A stretch of 36,322 nucleotides of DNA from Nemertoderma westbladi (Eukaryota > Xenacoelomorpha > Nemertodermatida > Nemertodermatidae), in assembly GCA_032718475.1 (NCBI GenBank), contig JAUCBJ010006064.1, positions 1 through 36,322 on the forward strand, read 5' to 3'. Position numbers and translations under genes: made by a program. The notes under the pieces were generated by a model that was given only the letters and a program-made list of their open reading frames with translations, did not search any database and had not been told where the DNA came from. Below, piece after piece: positions 1 through 9,532 of this stretch; position 1 is the stretch's first letter, and each line of letters starts with the position of its first letter.

Positions 1-1480
1 TAACTAGTGTACTTATACAGAAGTACCGGTTAGGACAGCTAGGCCTACTGACCTACAGAATGTACCGGTTCAGGTTTACCGGTTGACCGGTACTTTCAAC
101 TTTATTGCTTACTGCAACAAAGAAGCAATATATCCTTTAATGTTCGCGCTTTCAGACCTTTGGCAGTTTAACCCGCCAAATTAAGATGTCTTCTAGATAT
201 TAAATCGCTTTTTAGCCTATGAAAGTATTTGATTCACTACACTAGTCGAAACCAATCCGTGCGCGACCATTCACCCGCTGGATATTCCCGGGAGATTGGG
301 TTCGACGGTTTAATTTTATTGCTATGTAAGCTTAATGTATTATTCGACTGACAGTATTATATAATCTCTGACAATATTATTCACCTTCGGGAATATTAAC
401 AGTTCCTTTAGGACGTGGCGCTTTATCTATATAAACAGAGTTATGACTTAAACTACTCACAACGATATGGCTTAATTATAATTCACATATATGGCGCATT
501 CTTTAGGAATTGCTTCTTTAACAGACTCGCTCATACGCAATGCTGCACAATACTGCACACTAATCTGCCAATCTTCACTGATTTTAATCACATATAAAAG
601 GAACACAGACTGACTCATGTAGGGTCTATCAAATAACATTAGATTCACTTCAAACCACTTTAACATAAGTCACAATCGTTATTGGTAACCTTTCTCTCTT
701 ACCTTCGGTATATCAAGAATATTGGGTGTCGGGGTTATTTCTCGTTATTCCAATATAATAATTCATCAACAAATATAATGAATAACCGACAACAAATAGC
801 AGTATGCAGTATTCACAGATCAATCGTGCCAGTTTGTTTTTATATTTACAGAGTTTAAAGCCAGGTTGTTTGATGCGTAATTGCAGCCAGTTAAAGGATA
901 TATGTCCTTGTAATTAAACCTACTAGTGTTGAGCTAAAAAGCATAAAACATAAAACACTAAAAAGCCGTTCTTTCGTGGCTTTGAAAAACTCGTGACTAC
1001 TGCTCTATACGAGGATACCAACTCCCTTATTCCACGAAGCTCCCGTTCAACACAGAGAAAGAGCAGTGAGATAGGAAATTTTCAGTTCAGTACTCTGTGA
1101 TAGGTCAACATCAAGGATAACTCAAATTCTATTGGGAGATACAAAACAAGGCTATGACGCAACCTCCCTAGGCTTGTTGGCCGATTAAACAGAGCCCAGA
1201 TGCCTGCGTACAGCAAATCAGCCAATAAGCTGGTAACTTGCACTATTTTTAGCTGTAGATCACTTTGAGAGTATTCTTAGCGACTGGGGGGGAACTGGCA
1301 TGGCCAACAAGGCAAACGAATCAGTTATCCCACAAAAGCTTTTACAAGCTATGCATTTCCCTACATTCAGAATAGAACAATGAACAGAGCATATATCGCT
1401 AATCCGCATGGGAAAAGTTTATGTTCTGCCTTTTGTTAACTATGTGAATTTTGTAATGTAAACATCTCCGACCCACTACA
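1..1480. other. AT-rich non-coding stretch
   Basis: I see no credible gene here; the short open frames are low-complexity and lack motifs. The sequence ACCGGTT recurs several times in the first 90 bases. A near-perfect 13-bp inverted repeat pairs 245-257 with 294-306 (one mismatch, 36-base spacer). Confidence 0.5.
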
Positions 1481-1484
1481 AAAA

Positions 1485-1494
1485 TATATATAAA
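1485..1494 (+). promoter_or_regulatory. TATA-like box upstream of the small ORF
   Basis: TATATATAAA lies about 165 bases before the ATG at 1658. The spacing allows a short 5' leader. In AT-rich DNA such a match can arise by chance, so this is only suggestive. Confidence 0.25.
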
Positions 1495-1657
1495 CTCAAT
1501 TTTTCTATCTTAAGTATAATACTTTTTTGTTGTTACTGTAAATAAAAAAAAATACCAGTATAGACCTACTTATATTTGTACTTTCAAAGAAAAAAAAACT
1601 AACCTCCAAACTTCAGTCGCGGTGATCCATCATTCAATCAATCAACCAACATCCAAC

Positions 1658-1849
1658 ATGGCGTTCGCATTTATTGGAAATAGAGATAGCGACTGTTTAC
1701 TAAAATTTGATCTCGAGGGGGAAGAGCTCTTTTTTACATCATTAAATGTAATGGAATTACATTTGAAAAATGACAATGGCGAGATAACTATAATGGTTAG
1801 AAATAAAACGAGCGGCGAAGGTGCGACAAACTACATTGTCTACAAATAA
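1658..1849 (+). CDS. small hypothetical protein (63 aa)
   Basis: I do not recognise this protein. The frame is open upstream to 1622, but the first ATG is at 1658 in the good context CCAACATGG, so I start there. The product begins MAFAFIGNRDSDCLLKFDLE and has alternating hydrophobic and charged residues typical of a beta-rich small domain, unlike the low-complexity frames nearby. It has no signal peptide or membrane segment. The stop codon overlaps an AATAAA hexamer (1845-1850), and a TATA-like box lies upstream at 1485. It is convergent with the viral-type cluster that ends near 3043, so it could be an opposite-strand gene of that element, a small host gene, or a chance frame. Function is unknown. 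Confidence 0.4.
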   Translation: MAFAFIGNRDSDCLLKFDLEGEELFFTSLNVMELHLKNDNGEITIMVRNKTSGEGATNYIVYK

Positions 1850-1861
1850 AAACTTTAATTT

Positions 1862-3040
1862 AAACGTTCGGGTCCAGCCAGGAGAAGCTCACCAGATAAG
1901 TCTGGATAACTATAGTAGGGGTGAGCACTGGGAAGAACAAGAAGAAATATCAGTAGCTCCTGCTCCGACTCTACTACTTCCAACAGATCCATGAACACAC
2001 CAGGAGCAAGTAGACTCGTATATAATTAGTCAGCCTGTTTGGATCAGTGTTAATGTGTTAACGGTAACAGTAGGTTTTTTGTATTGTATATTTTATATCT
2101 AATTAAAAAAAGCGAATACATAAATAAACTAACTATGTTTTATATAGGCCTACAACATGGAGTGAATGAATGAGCTTGTGAGCGGTGAATTTTATATATT
2201 TCTAGCCACACCTATTGTATCAATGAGCTAGGCGGCTTTCAGTTGAGGAGTAGTCATTAGGCCTATATGCCTAACCGAATGAAGGTATGCCTGTCCGCGA
2301 GTTCTAAAGGTTAACCGTAAACCATATTGGGCCTACATTCGAAAAAGGGGGGCTGCATAAAGTTAACTATAGCTGTATAGGCTTACCTATGCGACAGTAG
2401 TAGCCCACAGTAATAATAATAATGTAGATTAGACCAATTAAAGTTGTAAACAGAAAATTGGAAGCATTCAAGTGTAATAGCCTAATCCTTAAATCGGAGA
2501 AACCAGCGTGCCCTTGCCCTATCCAAGTATACAGTTACAAGAGTGCTACAGTGCCGGTACCAGTAGGCCTATTGTTAGGAGGGCCTCTCTAATGCCGCAT
2601 TCATGAACCACATGTCAAGTTAATTTAATTTTATTACTAGTAAGTAACGCTAAAGCGCTGGGGGTGCTGTCAGTCTAGAAGGACTGAAGGCGAGCCATTC
2701 TGCTGCTGTTATATGTCTGTATGTGTAAAGTCAGCTATTGGTAGTTAAACTCAGATACAACAGTCGGCTACCGGTAGTTGCGGTGTATTTGAGAGTGTAA
2801 ACCTAAACCCCACCTTCAGTCAAACTGAGATATAAAAAACAGATTTTAATGTTTTTATTATTTTTATTGACATTAAAACAATTATATTATCCCATCACAT
2901 TACATGCTTAGAGTAAACCTACTGTACGAGTACATCTTCCACCGCAGTTATTTCTTTCTGTTTATCATCAGTCTCAGTTAATTGCTTTCTCAACTTCATT
3001 TATTTTCTACTGTAGTAAATTGATCGTGGAAGGGGCAAGG
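1862..3040. other. non-coding stretch downstream of the viral-type cluster
   Basis: No gene is supported. Visible are an (AAT)n run near 2410, several TAGGCCTA-type motifs, and minus-strand AATAAA hexamers (TTTATT on the plus strand at 2854-2859 and 2863-2868) that could serve the minus-strand cluster. Confidence 0.4.
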
Positions 3041-3042
3041 GG

Positions 3043-3477
3043 TTAAATAGTTGTAATACCGTTGATATATTCCCAATTTCTCCATCGATTTTGGAGCAAG
3101 TACATAAAGTTCGGAAATATATTGCCATATTGCAATATTGCCAGCTTCACCAACCCGAATACATATATTTTTTTTTTATATTTTAAATGTCTCTTCATGA
3201 ACTTTTTAAAGTCATCTTGCGAAATGTCACTGTAATCCCAAGGTAAATGTGAAGTCATGTCCCATAAATTGTTTACGTGGGCTTTATCTAATGCTGATAA
3301 CTTAATATCAGGAGGTCCTTTAATTAAAAACGTCTTTACATTAGTTTTGGTGTAATTAGAATCGAATATAGCAAATTCTTTAAATACTACCGGATATTCC
3401 TTATTGTCTATCGTATAATATTGAAAATCGACAAAAATAATATTATCTATTTTATCTGATAAACAAAAGTTAAATGA
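3043..3477 (-). CDS. uncharacterised protein of an invertebrate mobile-element family; start missing
   Basis: The minus-strand frame is open from just after a stop at 3478-3480 down to 3043, 144 codons. The N-terminal half reads IIFVDFQYYTID, then VVFKEFAIFD, then TFLIKGPP. The first ATG is only at 3258 (MTSHLPWDYSDI), well inside this conserved-looking region. A later segment reads KKKIYVFGLVKLAIL. I recognise the layout (acidic residue in VDFQ, glutamate in FKEFAI, a PP turn, and a later IYVxG segment) as an uncharacterised family common in invertebrate genomes and often found beside Maverick-type genes. The acidic spacing recalls RNase H-fold nucleases, but that is inference. The missing ATG means a lost start codon, a spliced or shifted 5' end, or decay. 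It follows the protease gene directly. Confidence 0.45.
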   Translation of the reverse strand, partial: SFNFCLSDKIDNIIFVDFQYYTIDNKEYPVVFKEFAIFDSNYTKTNVKTFLIKGPPDIKLSALDKAHVNNLWDMTSHLPWDYSDISQDDFKKFMKRHLKYKKKIYVFGLVKLAILQYGNIFPNFMYLLQNRWRNWEYINGITTI

Positions 3478-3481
3478 TTAA

Positions 3482-3943
3482 TTACAACGCTTGTTGGTTT
3501 ATTTTATAATAATTAACAAGCCATTTATATAATATTATATCATTTATTTCCACATTATTTATAAACGCTCTCATTGGATAGTTTGTGTGAATTCGATTTA
3601 CCAAGTAATAAAGACAGTATAACCCGCATGTGGTCCTTCTAGGGTCTTGAAATTGCCTGCGAGTAGTACACCACTTTGTTGAATTTTTCTCAAGCCATTT
3701 TTCGATACATCTGTTTGGATATTTTGGGCCAAACGAATTAAATAATTCAACTTCATTATCTCGTATATATATAGCCACCCAATGAACACTTGGTAGATGC
3801 GCTTTATCGGTATTTACTATTAACCCATAGTCTCTTCGCTTATTATTATTATTATTATCTAATTTAGGTAATTTATTAGACGGAAATGCCCCTAAATAAT
3901 GACCACCCACTGGAAACATATTAAGGTCCTCTGTAGATAACAT
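3482..3943 (-). CDS. adenain-like cysteine protease (virion maturation protease)
   Basis: This 153-residue protein matches the clan CE protease pattern of adenoviruses and Maverick/Polinton elements. The candidate catalytic residues appear in family order: His54 in SVHWVAIYI, Asn69 in ELFNSFG (the acidic or Asn position of the triad), Gln99 (oxyanion hole) in RQFQDP, and nucleophile Cys106 in TTCGLYCLYYL. Such enzymes cleave virion precursor proteins during particle maturation. An Asn30-34 tract is encoded by an ATT/AAT microsatellite (about 3841-3857). The start lies 2 bases past the stop of the capsid-family gene, as expected of a compact viral array. All candidate active-site residues are present, so this copy could still encode an active enzyme. 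Asn rather than Asp at position 69 deserves comparison with relatives. Confidence 0.8.
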   Translation of the reverse strand: MLSTEDLNMFPVGGHYLGAFPSNKLPKLDNNNNNKRRDYGLIVNTDKAHLPSVHWVAIYIRDNEVELFNSFGPKYPNRCIEKWLEKNSTKWCTTRRQFQDPRRTTCGLYCLYYLVNRIHTNYPMRAFINNVEINDIILYKWLVNYYKINQQAL

Positions 3944-3945
3944 AC

Positions 3946-5204
3946 TTAATCGATACGTATTTCTTTCCTGCTATTTAAGCTTAATGATTGATCATAAATA
4001 TTAAAAACGATTACATTTATGGTCTCAACCAACGGTTCGGCAAATCTTAATTTTAATTGTCCGTTAGTATATATTGATGGCTGGGGATCCCTAACATAGC
4101 CGTCGGCAGTTAGGTCCCAGGATATGAGTGGGCAATTACCTAAGTAGGTTTCATGGTCTATATTATTACCTCCATAACCGTTAATATATGTATTAATGTT
4201 CTTCATTAATTGAGTATACTCAAAAATGTATGTTCCATCTGTAAAATTAGGCTCGTATATTACACCACCTACTGGAAGACCATCTACAATCAGTTCCGCG
4301 CGTCTAAGGTTAAAATGTTCAAATTTCAACGGGTTACTAGTTAATTCTCCCGAATATGAATTATTTGTTATAAAACCGATAATAACTAATTTGGGTTTTT
4401 TACCATCAAATATGTTTGTTTGGGTATAATTTGTGGTTTGAGGGGGAATAGTAAATGTAGTAACCTCTTTTTTTGAAATTGATATTCAATATCGTAGCTC
4501 TCTAAACCTTTTAGATGGCTGCTTTCTATTACTGGATTAACCTCCATTCTAGGGATTAGGATCTTTACTTCATCTAATTCTAGCCGAAGATTTGTCACAG
4601 CGTTTGCATTTGGAGTGATTTTAAAAATAAACGAATTTGATACTTTTCTAAAATGCATTCTTAAATCATACCCCGGTTGTATTATTTTACTTTCAGTATC
4701 AAAATCAATCGTCAATCCACTTACAAATTGGATTTGTTTACTAAAGACATCGGCAATAGGATGCGCACCGGGATTAATTTCATTTCCGTGTTCGGATAAA
4801 GGCTGACGAAAGCCGCCTGCTCCTAGTAGCCCATATTTAGATTCATATGTTGTAAATAGTAAATTGGATAAGTATGACTTGTAGAAATAATGGTTATTGC
4901 TATTTTCAACCTGCTTCTCATTAAGGTCTATTTTAATATCACTCCACATAGTTCCAGAGGGGTAATTCAACATATAAATATGGGAGTTTTCAAGTCGTCT
5001 ATCCCACCGTACAGTACATTTTGTAATTAATAACGCATCTTGCAGTTTCGTATAGAATTCATTGGATCTCGGTACAAGAAACGTGACTTCCCTAGACTCG
5101 CTTCTGAGATTAGATACCGGGTAAATTGTTTCATAATGCTTTGCTTTAAATTCAGTCTGTATTGGCTGTGTAGAAAATAAATCTAATTCCTTAATAATTG
5201 ACAT
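3946..5204 (-). pseudogene. capsid-family protein of the Maverick type (F54H12.2-like), broken by a frameshift
   Basis: Two abutting minus-strand frames make one gene of about 419 codons. The 5' part (from ATG 5204) begins MSIIKELDLFSTQPIQTEF and then shows a beta-rich pattern. The rest, down to 3946, lies in another frame and is long, structured and open beyond its first ATG at 4329 back to about 4470. The switch falls at a seven-T run (4468-4474, seven A on the coding strand). The first frame then closes at 4386. I recognise the N-terminal block as the family widely annotated in invertebrates as uncharacterized protein F54H12.2-like and associated with Maverick elements. A jelly-roll capsid role is my inference from this association and from its place between a pVI-like gene and the protease. 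The shift may be real decay or a homopolymer sequencing error. Confidence 0.65.
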
Positions 5205-5206
5205 TA

Positions 5207-5842
5207 TTAAAAAATACTTTTTTCGCAGTGTTTCAGTTTGCCTTTTTTTATTTTTCTATTTTTACTACGACGATGATGTATGTTCATAGACATTGGTTTA
5301 GTCGGTCGCTTTAAATCTCTATAAACTTTTTCTACAACCGATCTTGTTGATGGTTTCATTTTATTTAATGCTTTATTAATAACCGTATTAGCCTGCTGAT
5401 GTAAGACCCGCTTACCTTTTGGTATTACGTGTTGTCTCATAAATTTTGTGGTAAATGGTAAAGCTTTTTGTAAAGTTTTTTTTGCAATAGCCGCTCCAGC
5501 GGCTGCGGCACCAGCACTCGCGGCGAGTTTCATACCAATGCCGAGTAAGGGTATTAGAAATGGTAGTATGCCTCCAGATTGATTGGTTAACTTTTTTCTG
5601 TAACTTGATATATTTTTTGTTTTGCGGTTGAGTGATTTTGATACCTTTTTATAACGGCGAATATTTCTAAATGAATGAGGGGTCAATTGTATGTTACCTT
5701 TTAGAACATTTAATGCGGTATTTACAATGAGCCGTATTAATTCGTTACTCGCGGTATGGTTAATAAAATAAGTTCTTTGTTGAGGGGTAGCGCTGCGTAG
5801 AAATTCCAATTCGTTACGATATTTCTGCACAATTCTATTCAT
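5207..5842 (-). CDS. pVI/pX-like basic virion protein with membrane-active segment
   Basis: This 211-residue, strongly basic protein has a hydrophobic glycine/alanine-rich stretch at residues 90-120, starting SGGILPFLIPLLGIG, and a lysine/arginine-rich C-terminus (RRSKNRKIKKGK). This architecture is characteristic of minor core proteins of adenovirus-like and adintovirus/Maverick elements, which bind DNA and disrupt membranes during entry. Residues 88-91 (QSGG, before I92) fit the general adenain cleavage pattern, placing a possible processing site just before the hydrophobic segment; the matching protease is encoded two genes downstream. The stop is 2 bases before the capsid-family start at 5204. 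The reading frame is intact. The assignment rests on composition, motif and gene order, not alignment. Confidence 0.65.
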   Translation of the reverse strand: MNRIVQKYRNELEFLRSATPQQRTYFINHTASNELIRLIVNTALNVLKGNIQLTPHSFRNIRRYKKVSKSLNRKTKNISSYRKKLTNQSGGILPFLIPLLGIGMKLAASAGAAAAGAAIAKKTLQKALPFTTKFMRQHVIPKGKRVLHQQANTVINKALNKMKPSTRSVVEKVYRDLKRPTKPMSMNIHHRRSKNRKIKKGKLKHCEKSIF

Positions 5843-5875
5843 TGTTGCAACATTATTGAAAATTGTTACAAAATA

Positions 5876-6553
5876 TTAATTATTATTATTATTATTATTT
5901 TCGCTACGTTTATAGTCAATGTAATTTTTAATGTAACAATTATGATTACGAAATATATCCGATCTAAATCTTAAATGTTCGGGTGTTTCCTGTCGTAAAT
6001 CAATTAAGAAATGTGAAAATGGTTCAATAGTCGCATCTTGATAGGAATCTACTAAAAATTTGGTCTGCCCTGGTAACATCTGCTTCGCGAAATTTAAAAC
6101 TGATAAACTGTCTCGCGGATTTTTCATTAATACTAAGGTATGGCTATTAATTGATCTTGTGCGGTTATGCTTCCCACCGTAAAACATGTTTTGCGTTATA
6201 AAACAAATAAATATATTGGAATGATGAGCTACCTTAGTAAACAATACAGTTAGAGCTGTACTGGACTCAGTTTCTGTTAATAAATCATCTATAATTAATA
6301 AATCTCGACTATTCACTAAACTATCTATATTTTCTGGCAAACCTTTGTAAAGGTGAGTAATACCAAGAATAGTTGGGGGATTGCTCCCGTAACAATACAA
6401 TACTCGCAAGGGGGGTTCGTTGAAATAACCATTCTTGTGTTTAATTAAATTGCCAACAAATGTAGACTTTCCGGAACCAGACGGGCCAGAAATTATCATA
6501 CTCGTTCCCATTTGAAAGTTTAAATTATATGGACCTGAATTAAAGTCAGCCAT
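5876..6553 (-). CDS. viral DNA-packaging ATPase (A32/FtsK-HerA type, Maverick-like)
   Basis: This 225-residue P-loop ATPase has a textbook Walker A, GPSGSGKST, at residues 23-31, and a Walker B, LLIIDDLL, at 85-92. A polar sensor-like strand FICFITQN follows at 115-122, then arginines R131 and R133 in KHNRTRSIN that could act in trans. Length and layout match the packaging ATPases of Polinton/Maverick and adintovirus elements, which pump the genome into the capsid. The C-terminus ends in seven Asn (219-225) encoded by an AAT microsatellite (about 5878-5899), which has probably altered the native tail. An (ATAAT)n tract at 6583-6624 lies just upstream. The frame is intact. Family assignment is confident at the level of P-loop packaging ATPase. 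Confidence 0.8.
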   Translation of the reverse strand: MADFNSGPYNLNFQMGTSMIISGPSGSGKSTFVGNLIKHKNGYFNEPPLRVLYCYGSNPPTILGITHLYKGLPENIDSLVNSRDLLIIDDLLTETESSTALTVLFTKVAHHSNIFICFITQNMFYGGKHNRTRSINSHTLVLMKNPRDSLSVLNFAKQMLPGQTKFLVDSYQDATIEPFSHFLIDLRQETPEHLRFRSDIFRNHNCYIKNYIDYKRSENNNNNNN

Positions 6554-6582
6554 TTATTATTATTAAGATATATCAACAATAC

Positions 6583-6624
6583 AATATAATATAATATAAT
6601 ATAATATAATATAATATAATATAA
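6583..6624. repeat. (ATAAT)n microsatellite
   Basis: About eight copies of a 5-bp AT unit lie between the ATPase start and the RING gene, in the 235-base spacer that probably holds the promoter of the ATPase-to-protease run. Confidence 0.85.
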
Positions 6625-6788
6625 ATATCAATAAACCATCACCATTACTATGTATATAACAATAATTGATGCAACTACAGTATTAGAGTACTGTATATTT
6701 AATTAACATATGACACAACTACAGTATGTGACGCTGCAACAAAAGGTGCTATTTCCAATTATAGTATAGACTCATTTTCAATGTAATT

Positions 6789-7238
6789 TCAAGCATGGTG
6801 AGCATCTTTATACGCGAAATAATGATAGGTAACATCAGCGGTTTGGAAATCACTTCCCTGGAATTTCGCGCTAATGATTTTTTTATGTTTGCTGCTAAAA
6901 AAATAAGGAACATAATAGCAACACCGTCGTACTACATTTCTATAAAAAATATTCTCCAATATTATAAATAAATCTCCAGGATCATTACTTTCCACAGAAA
7001 TATAAGTTATATTTCTTAGCTCTTTCCAATAATAGGGTTGGTATCTCGCCAACTTCATATTTAACTTAGATATGGGTGCACGACAAATAGGACAAATTTT
7101 AGAACAGTAATTATTCATTTCAGAATATTGTACAATACATCGTGCGCAAGTTGCATGTTTATTTTCACATTTATAATAATCTCGATGTTGCAATAACTTA
7201 GAATAGCAAACTGGACATTTTTCGTTTAAAATATCCAT
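6789..7238 (-). CDS. RING-finger protein
   Basis: This 149-residue protein has an N-terminal RING-HC domain with ordered metal ligands: Cys8-x2-Cys11, Cys24-x3-His28-x2-Cys31-x2-Cys34 and Cys49-x2-Cys52 (CPICRAPI). RING domains of this kind recruit E2 enzymes for ubiquitin transfer. The C-terminal 90 residues show no familiar domain. RING proteins are common accessory genes of large DNA viruses and of Maverick/adintovirus-type elements, where they may modulate host defence; here that is inference. It sits on the same strand, upstream of the ATPase, with a 235-base spacer, so it probably has its own promoter. The frame is intact. A domesticated host gene cannot be excluded. Confidence 0.7.
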   Translation of the reverse strand: MDILNEKCPVCYSKLLQHRDYYKCENKHATCARCIVQYSEMNNYCSKICPICRAPISKLNMKLARYQPYYWKELRNITYISVESNDPGDLFIILENIFYRNVVRRCCYYVPYFFSSKHKKIISAKFQGSDFQTADVTYHYFAYKDAHHA

Positions 7239-7419
7239 TTTCCAAATTTTAAAGTAAATTGAAAATAATTACCTCAATACACAACAAACAAATCCGATAT
7301 ACTGTATATACAAATACTACTACAATTTTCGATTATTTAAAATTTGATTTTTCTTTCATAATTAAAAAGATCAAAATTTTAAAAATAATCATAAAATATT
7401 TATAATATAGAGGGAAAAG

Positions 7420-7863
7420 TCAAGAATCAATGATATTATCAACATATTCAACATTATCTGTTGATTCTTCAGTTTCGACAAAGGATTCTTTTGAAATCAT
7501 TACAACAAAGAAAGACATAATTTCGTAGGGATTATGCCGATTTAGCCGTATTTCAAACTTTTCACCAGCTTCGTTGTATTGTGTAATAACAATTAACCCC
7601 TCTATCATGGATAATGGTAAGATGTTGATTAATTTTCCCTCATGATCAACTTTTAGGTTGTAATCTAAGAGATGAATGCTATTTTCAGAAGCATCAATAT
7701 CAATTGAGCTTAAAACTTTCCTGGCTTTTTCAGAAAAATCGATTTTATATTTATCATCTCCTCGATGGTAAATTGTATAATCAATAACAATATAGGCTTC
7801 ACCATCTTCTGCAAAAAATGAATGCCTTACTATTGGCATAACCATATCGGAATCAGAAGACAT
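7420..7863 (-). CDS. hypothetical acidic protein (147 aa) of the viral-type cluster
   Basis: I do not recognise this protein. It begins MSSDSDMVMPIVRHSFFAED, has a beta-rich middle (AYIVIDYTIYHRGDDKY, LIVITQYNEAGEKFEIRL) and an acidic C-terminus (ETEESTDNVEYVDN). There is no signal peptide, membrane segment or cysteine cluster. Same strand, AT-rich composition and position place it as the most upstream gene of the cluster. Codon content looks genuine rather than random: 147 codons in an AT-rich region without a stop, from a clear ATG. It may be a lineage-specific accessory gene of the element. Confidence 0.55.
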   Translation of the reverse strand: MSSDSDMVMPIVRHSFFAEDGEAYIVIDYTIYHRGDDKYKIDFSEKARKVLSSIDIDASENSIHLLDYNLKVDHEGKLINILPLSMIEGLIVITQYNEAGEKFEIRLNRHNPYEIMSFFVVMISKESFVETEESTDNVEYVDNIIDS

Positions 7864-9530
7864 TATTTAATTTATTTTATTGTAAATCAAACAAACAAAG
7901 TAAAAACTTTTAAACTAAAACCATTATAAATGATTAATTGTGATTAAAGCAAGAGATTATATATAAGATATTTTCAAAAATAATACAGGTCTTAAACTGA
8001 GAAATAGCCTAAATTCGGTTTATTGATTGGTTGATTAGTTGATAGGGAAATACAGTAGAATTAAAAATTATTGGGTTCTGCGTAATAATAATAATAATCA
8101 CTAATGTACGTGTATGCGTAGCGGGATTTCATGTCTCATATAACACTCATACTGGTGTTTGTTGGTTGGTTGGTTGGTTGGTAGCGTGAGTAGGAATATG
8201 AATCATTGGGTTGTGCGTAATAATAATAATAATAATCAATAATTATAATAAAAACGCGCAGTATAATGTTAGTAGCCTTTCAATATGGTACAGTTGCTGT
8301 GGGTTAGGTTAGGTTGAGTAACTATGGAAATGCGAGAACATGTACATGACGCGTAGCGGAATTTCATGTATCATACTGGTGTTGGTTGGTTGGTTGGTTT
8401 GGTGACAGCAGTCGAGTAGCTCTAGCGGTGGGTAAATCGATGAGTTGGCAATCGATATAATATAATAGCGCGGCGTGGCGTGGTATATGCGTGGTGTGCG
8501 TAGATGGCCACGTCGTCCGTGACAGACTCTATCGTTGTCATCATATACAGTATGTGGTAGCGAGGCGAAAAGGAGTAACCGGAGGGCTAGGCAAGCATCG
8601 CTGTTGGTTGGTTGGTTGGTTGGTTGGTTGGTAGGTAACAGCAGTCGAGTAGCGATGGGTAGGTGTGGGGGCTAGCCATGCATCGTGAGGTTAGGCTACG
8701 CGAAGATGAATATCGATGATTGGTTGATGCAACAACGCGAATCAATACTGACGGTATGCTAAGGCATGCATCGCGAGGTTAGGCTATGCGTAGGTGAATA
8801 TCGATGATGCAACGACGCGAATCAATACTGACGGTGGCAGATGGTCATTAAACACTGCTTTTAACACTGGAATTTAGCATTTTGAATAGTCCTCCGAGAT
8901 ATCTCCCATAGACTAAGCTAGGGAGGCGGTGCGGAGGGACCCTCTTCCTCTACTACTTATGTGCAGTGGGATTTGATATCCCGGTTCAACTTTAATAATA
9001 ATATTTCATTAATTTTTAATATTTATTTAAATGCATAAAACAGTATTGTTTAATTAATTTTAGACTGGAGAATTGTTTAGTGGGAGTAATGGTTTATGTC
9101 TCACTTACTTAAAGAATATATCTGATTGGTTGACTCTCAGCCAATGTGAGGGTTCCGATTCACAAAGATGGAGTTTTCGTCAACCAGCTGATATTGCTAA
9201 TGGGATTGAGTCTATAGAATTCAATGAGCCACAGAGTTGAAACTTAAACATTTCAATTTACAGATCTTATATTGACATTTAACTATATTTGGGCTATATG
9301 TAGTTTAGTCACACTTTTAAAAAATAAGAAAACAAATCGATATTAATATAGGTTTACTTTTTAACATATATTTTACAAATGATATCAATGTTATAAATCA
9401 GGATAATTACAACTCCTGATAACTAAAGTATGCCAGGTAGATCTACTTGTCATGCAGTTGAGACACTTATCTCAGATATTTCCGCCTAAATCCTCCAACC
9501 ATGAGATTATAAACAAGTAACATTTTTTTG
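7864..9530. other. non-coding flank of the viral-type cluster with degenerate repeats
   Basis: No gene is supported. From 8040 to 8840 there are repeated blocks: an ATTGGGTTNTGCGTAATAATA block (8065 and 8205), a GCGTAGCGG-ATTTCATGT block (8117 and 8352), GGTT tetranucleotide runs (8161-8183, 8384-8400, 8604-8633), and an ACAGCAGTCGAGTAGC block (8405 and 8638). The rest, 8840-9530, is unremarkable. Confidence 0.5.
8676..8835 (+). repeat. two-copy direct repeat of about 75 bp
   Basis: Copy one spans about 8676-8755 and copy two about 8764-8835. Both run from GCATCG-GAGGTTAGGCTA through AATATCGATGAT to ATCAATACTGACGGT. Copy one carries a short extra TGGTTGAT segment. Confidence 0.75.
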
Positions 9531-9532
9531 CA

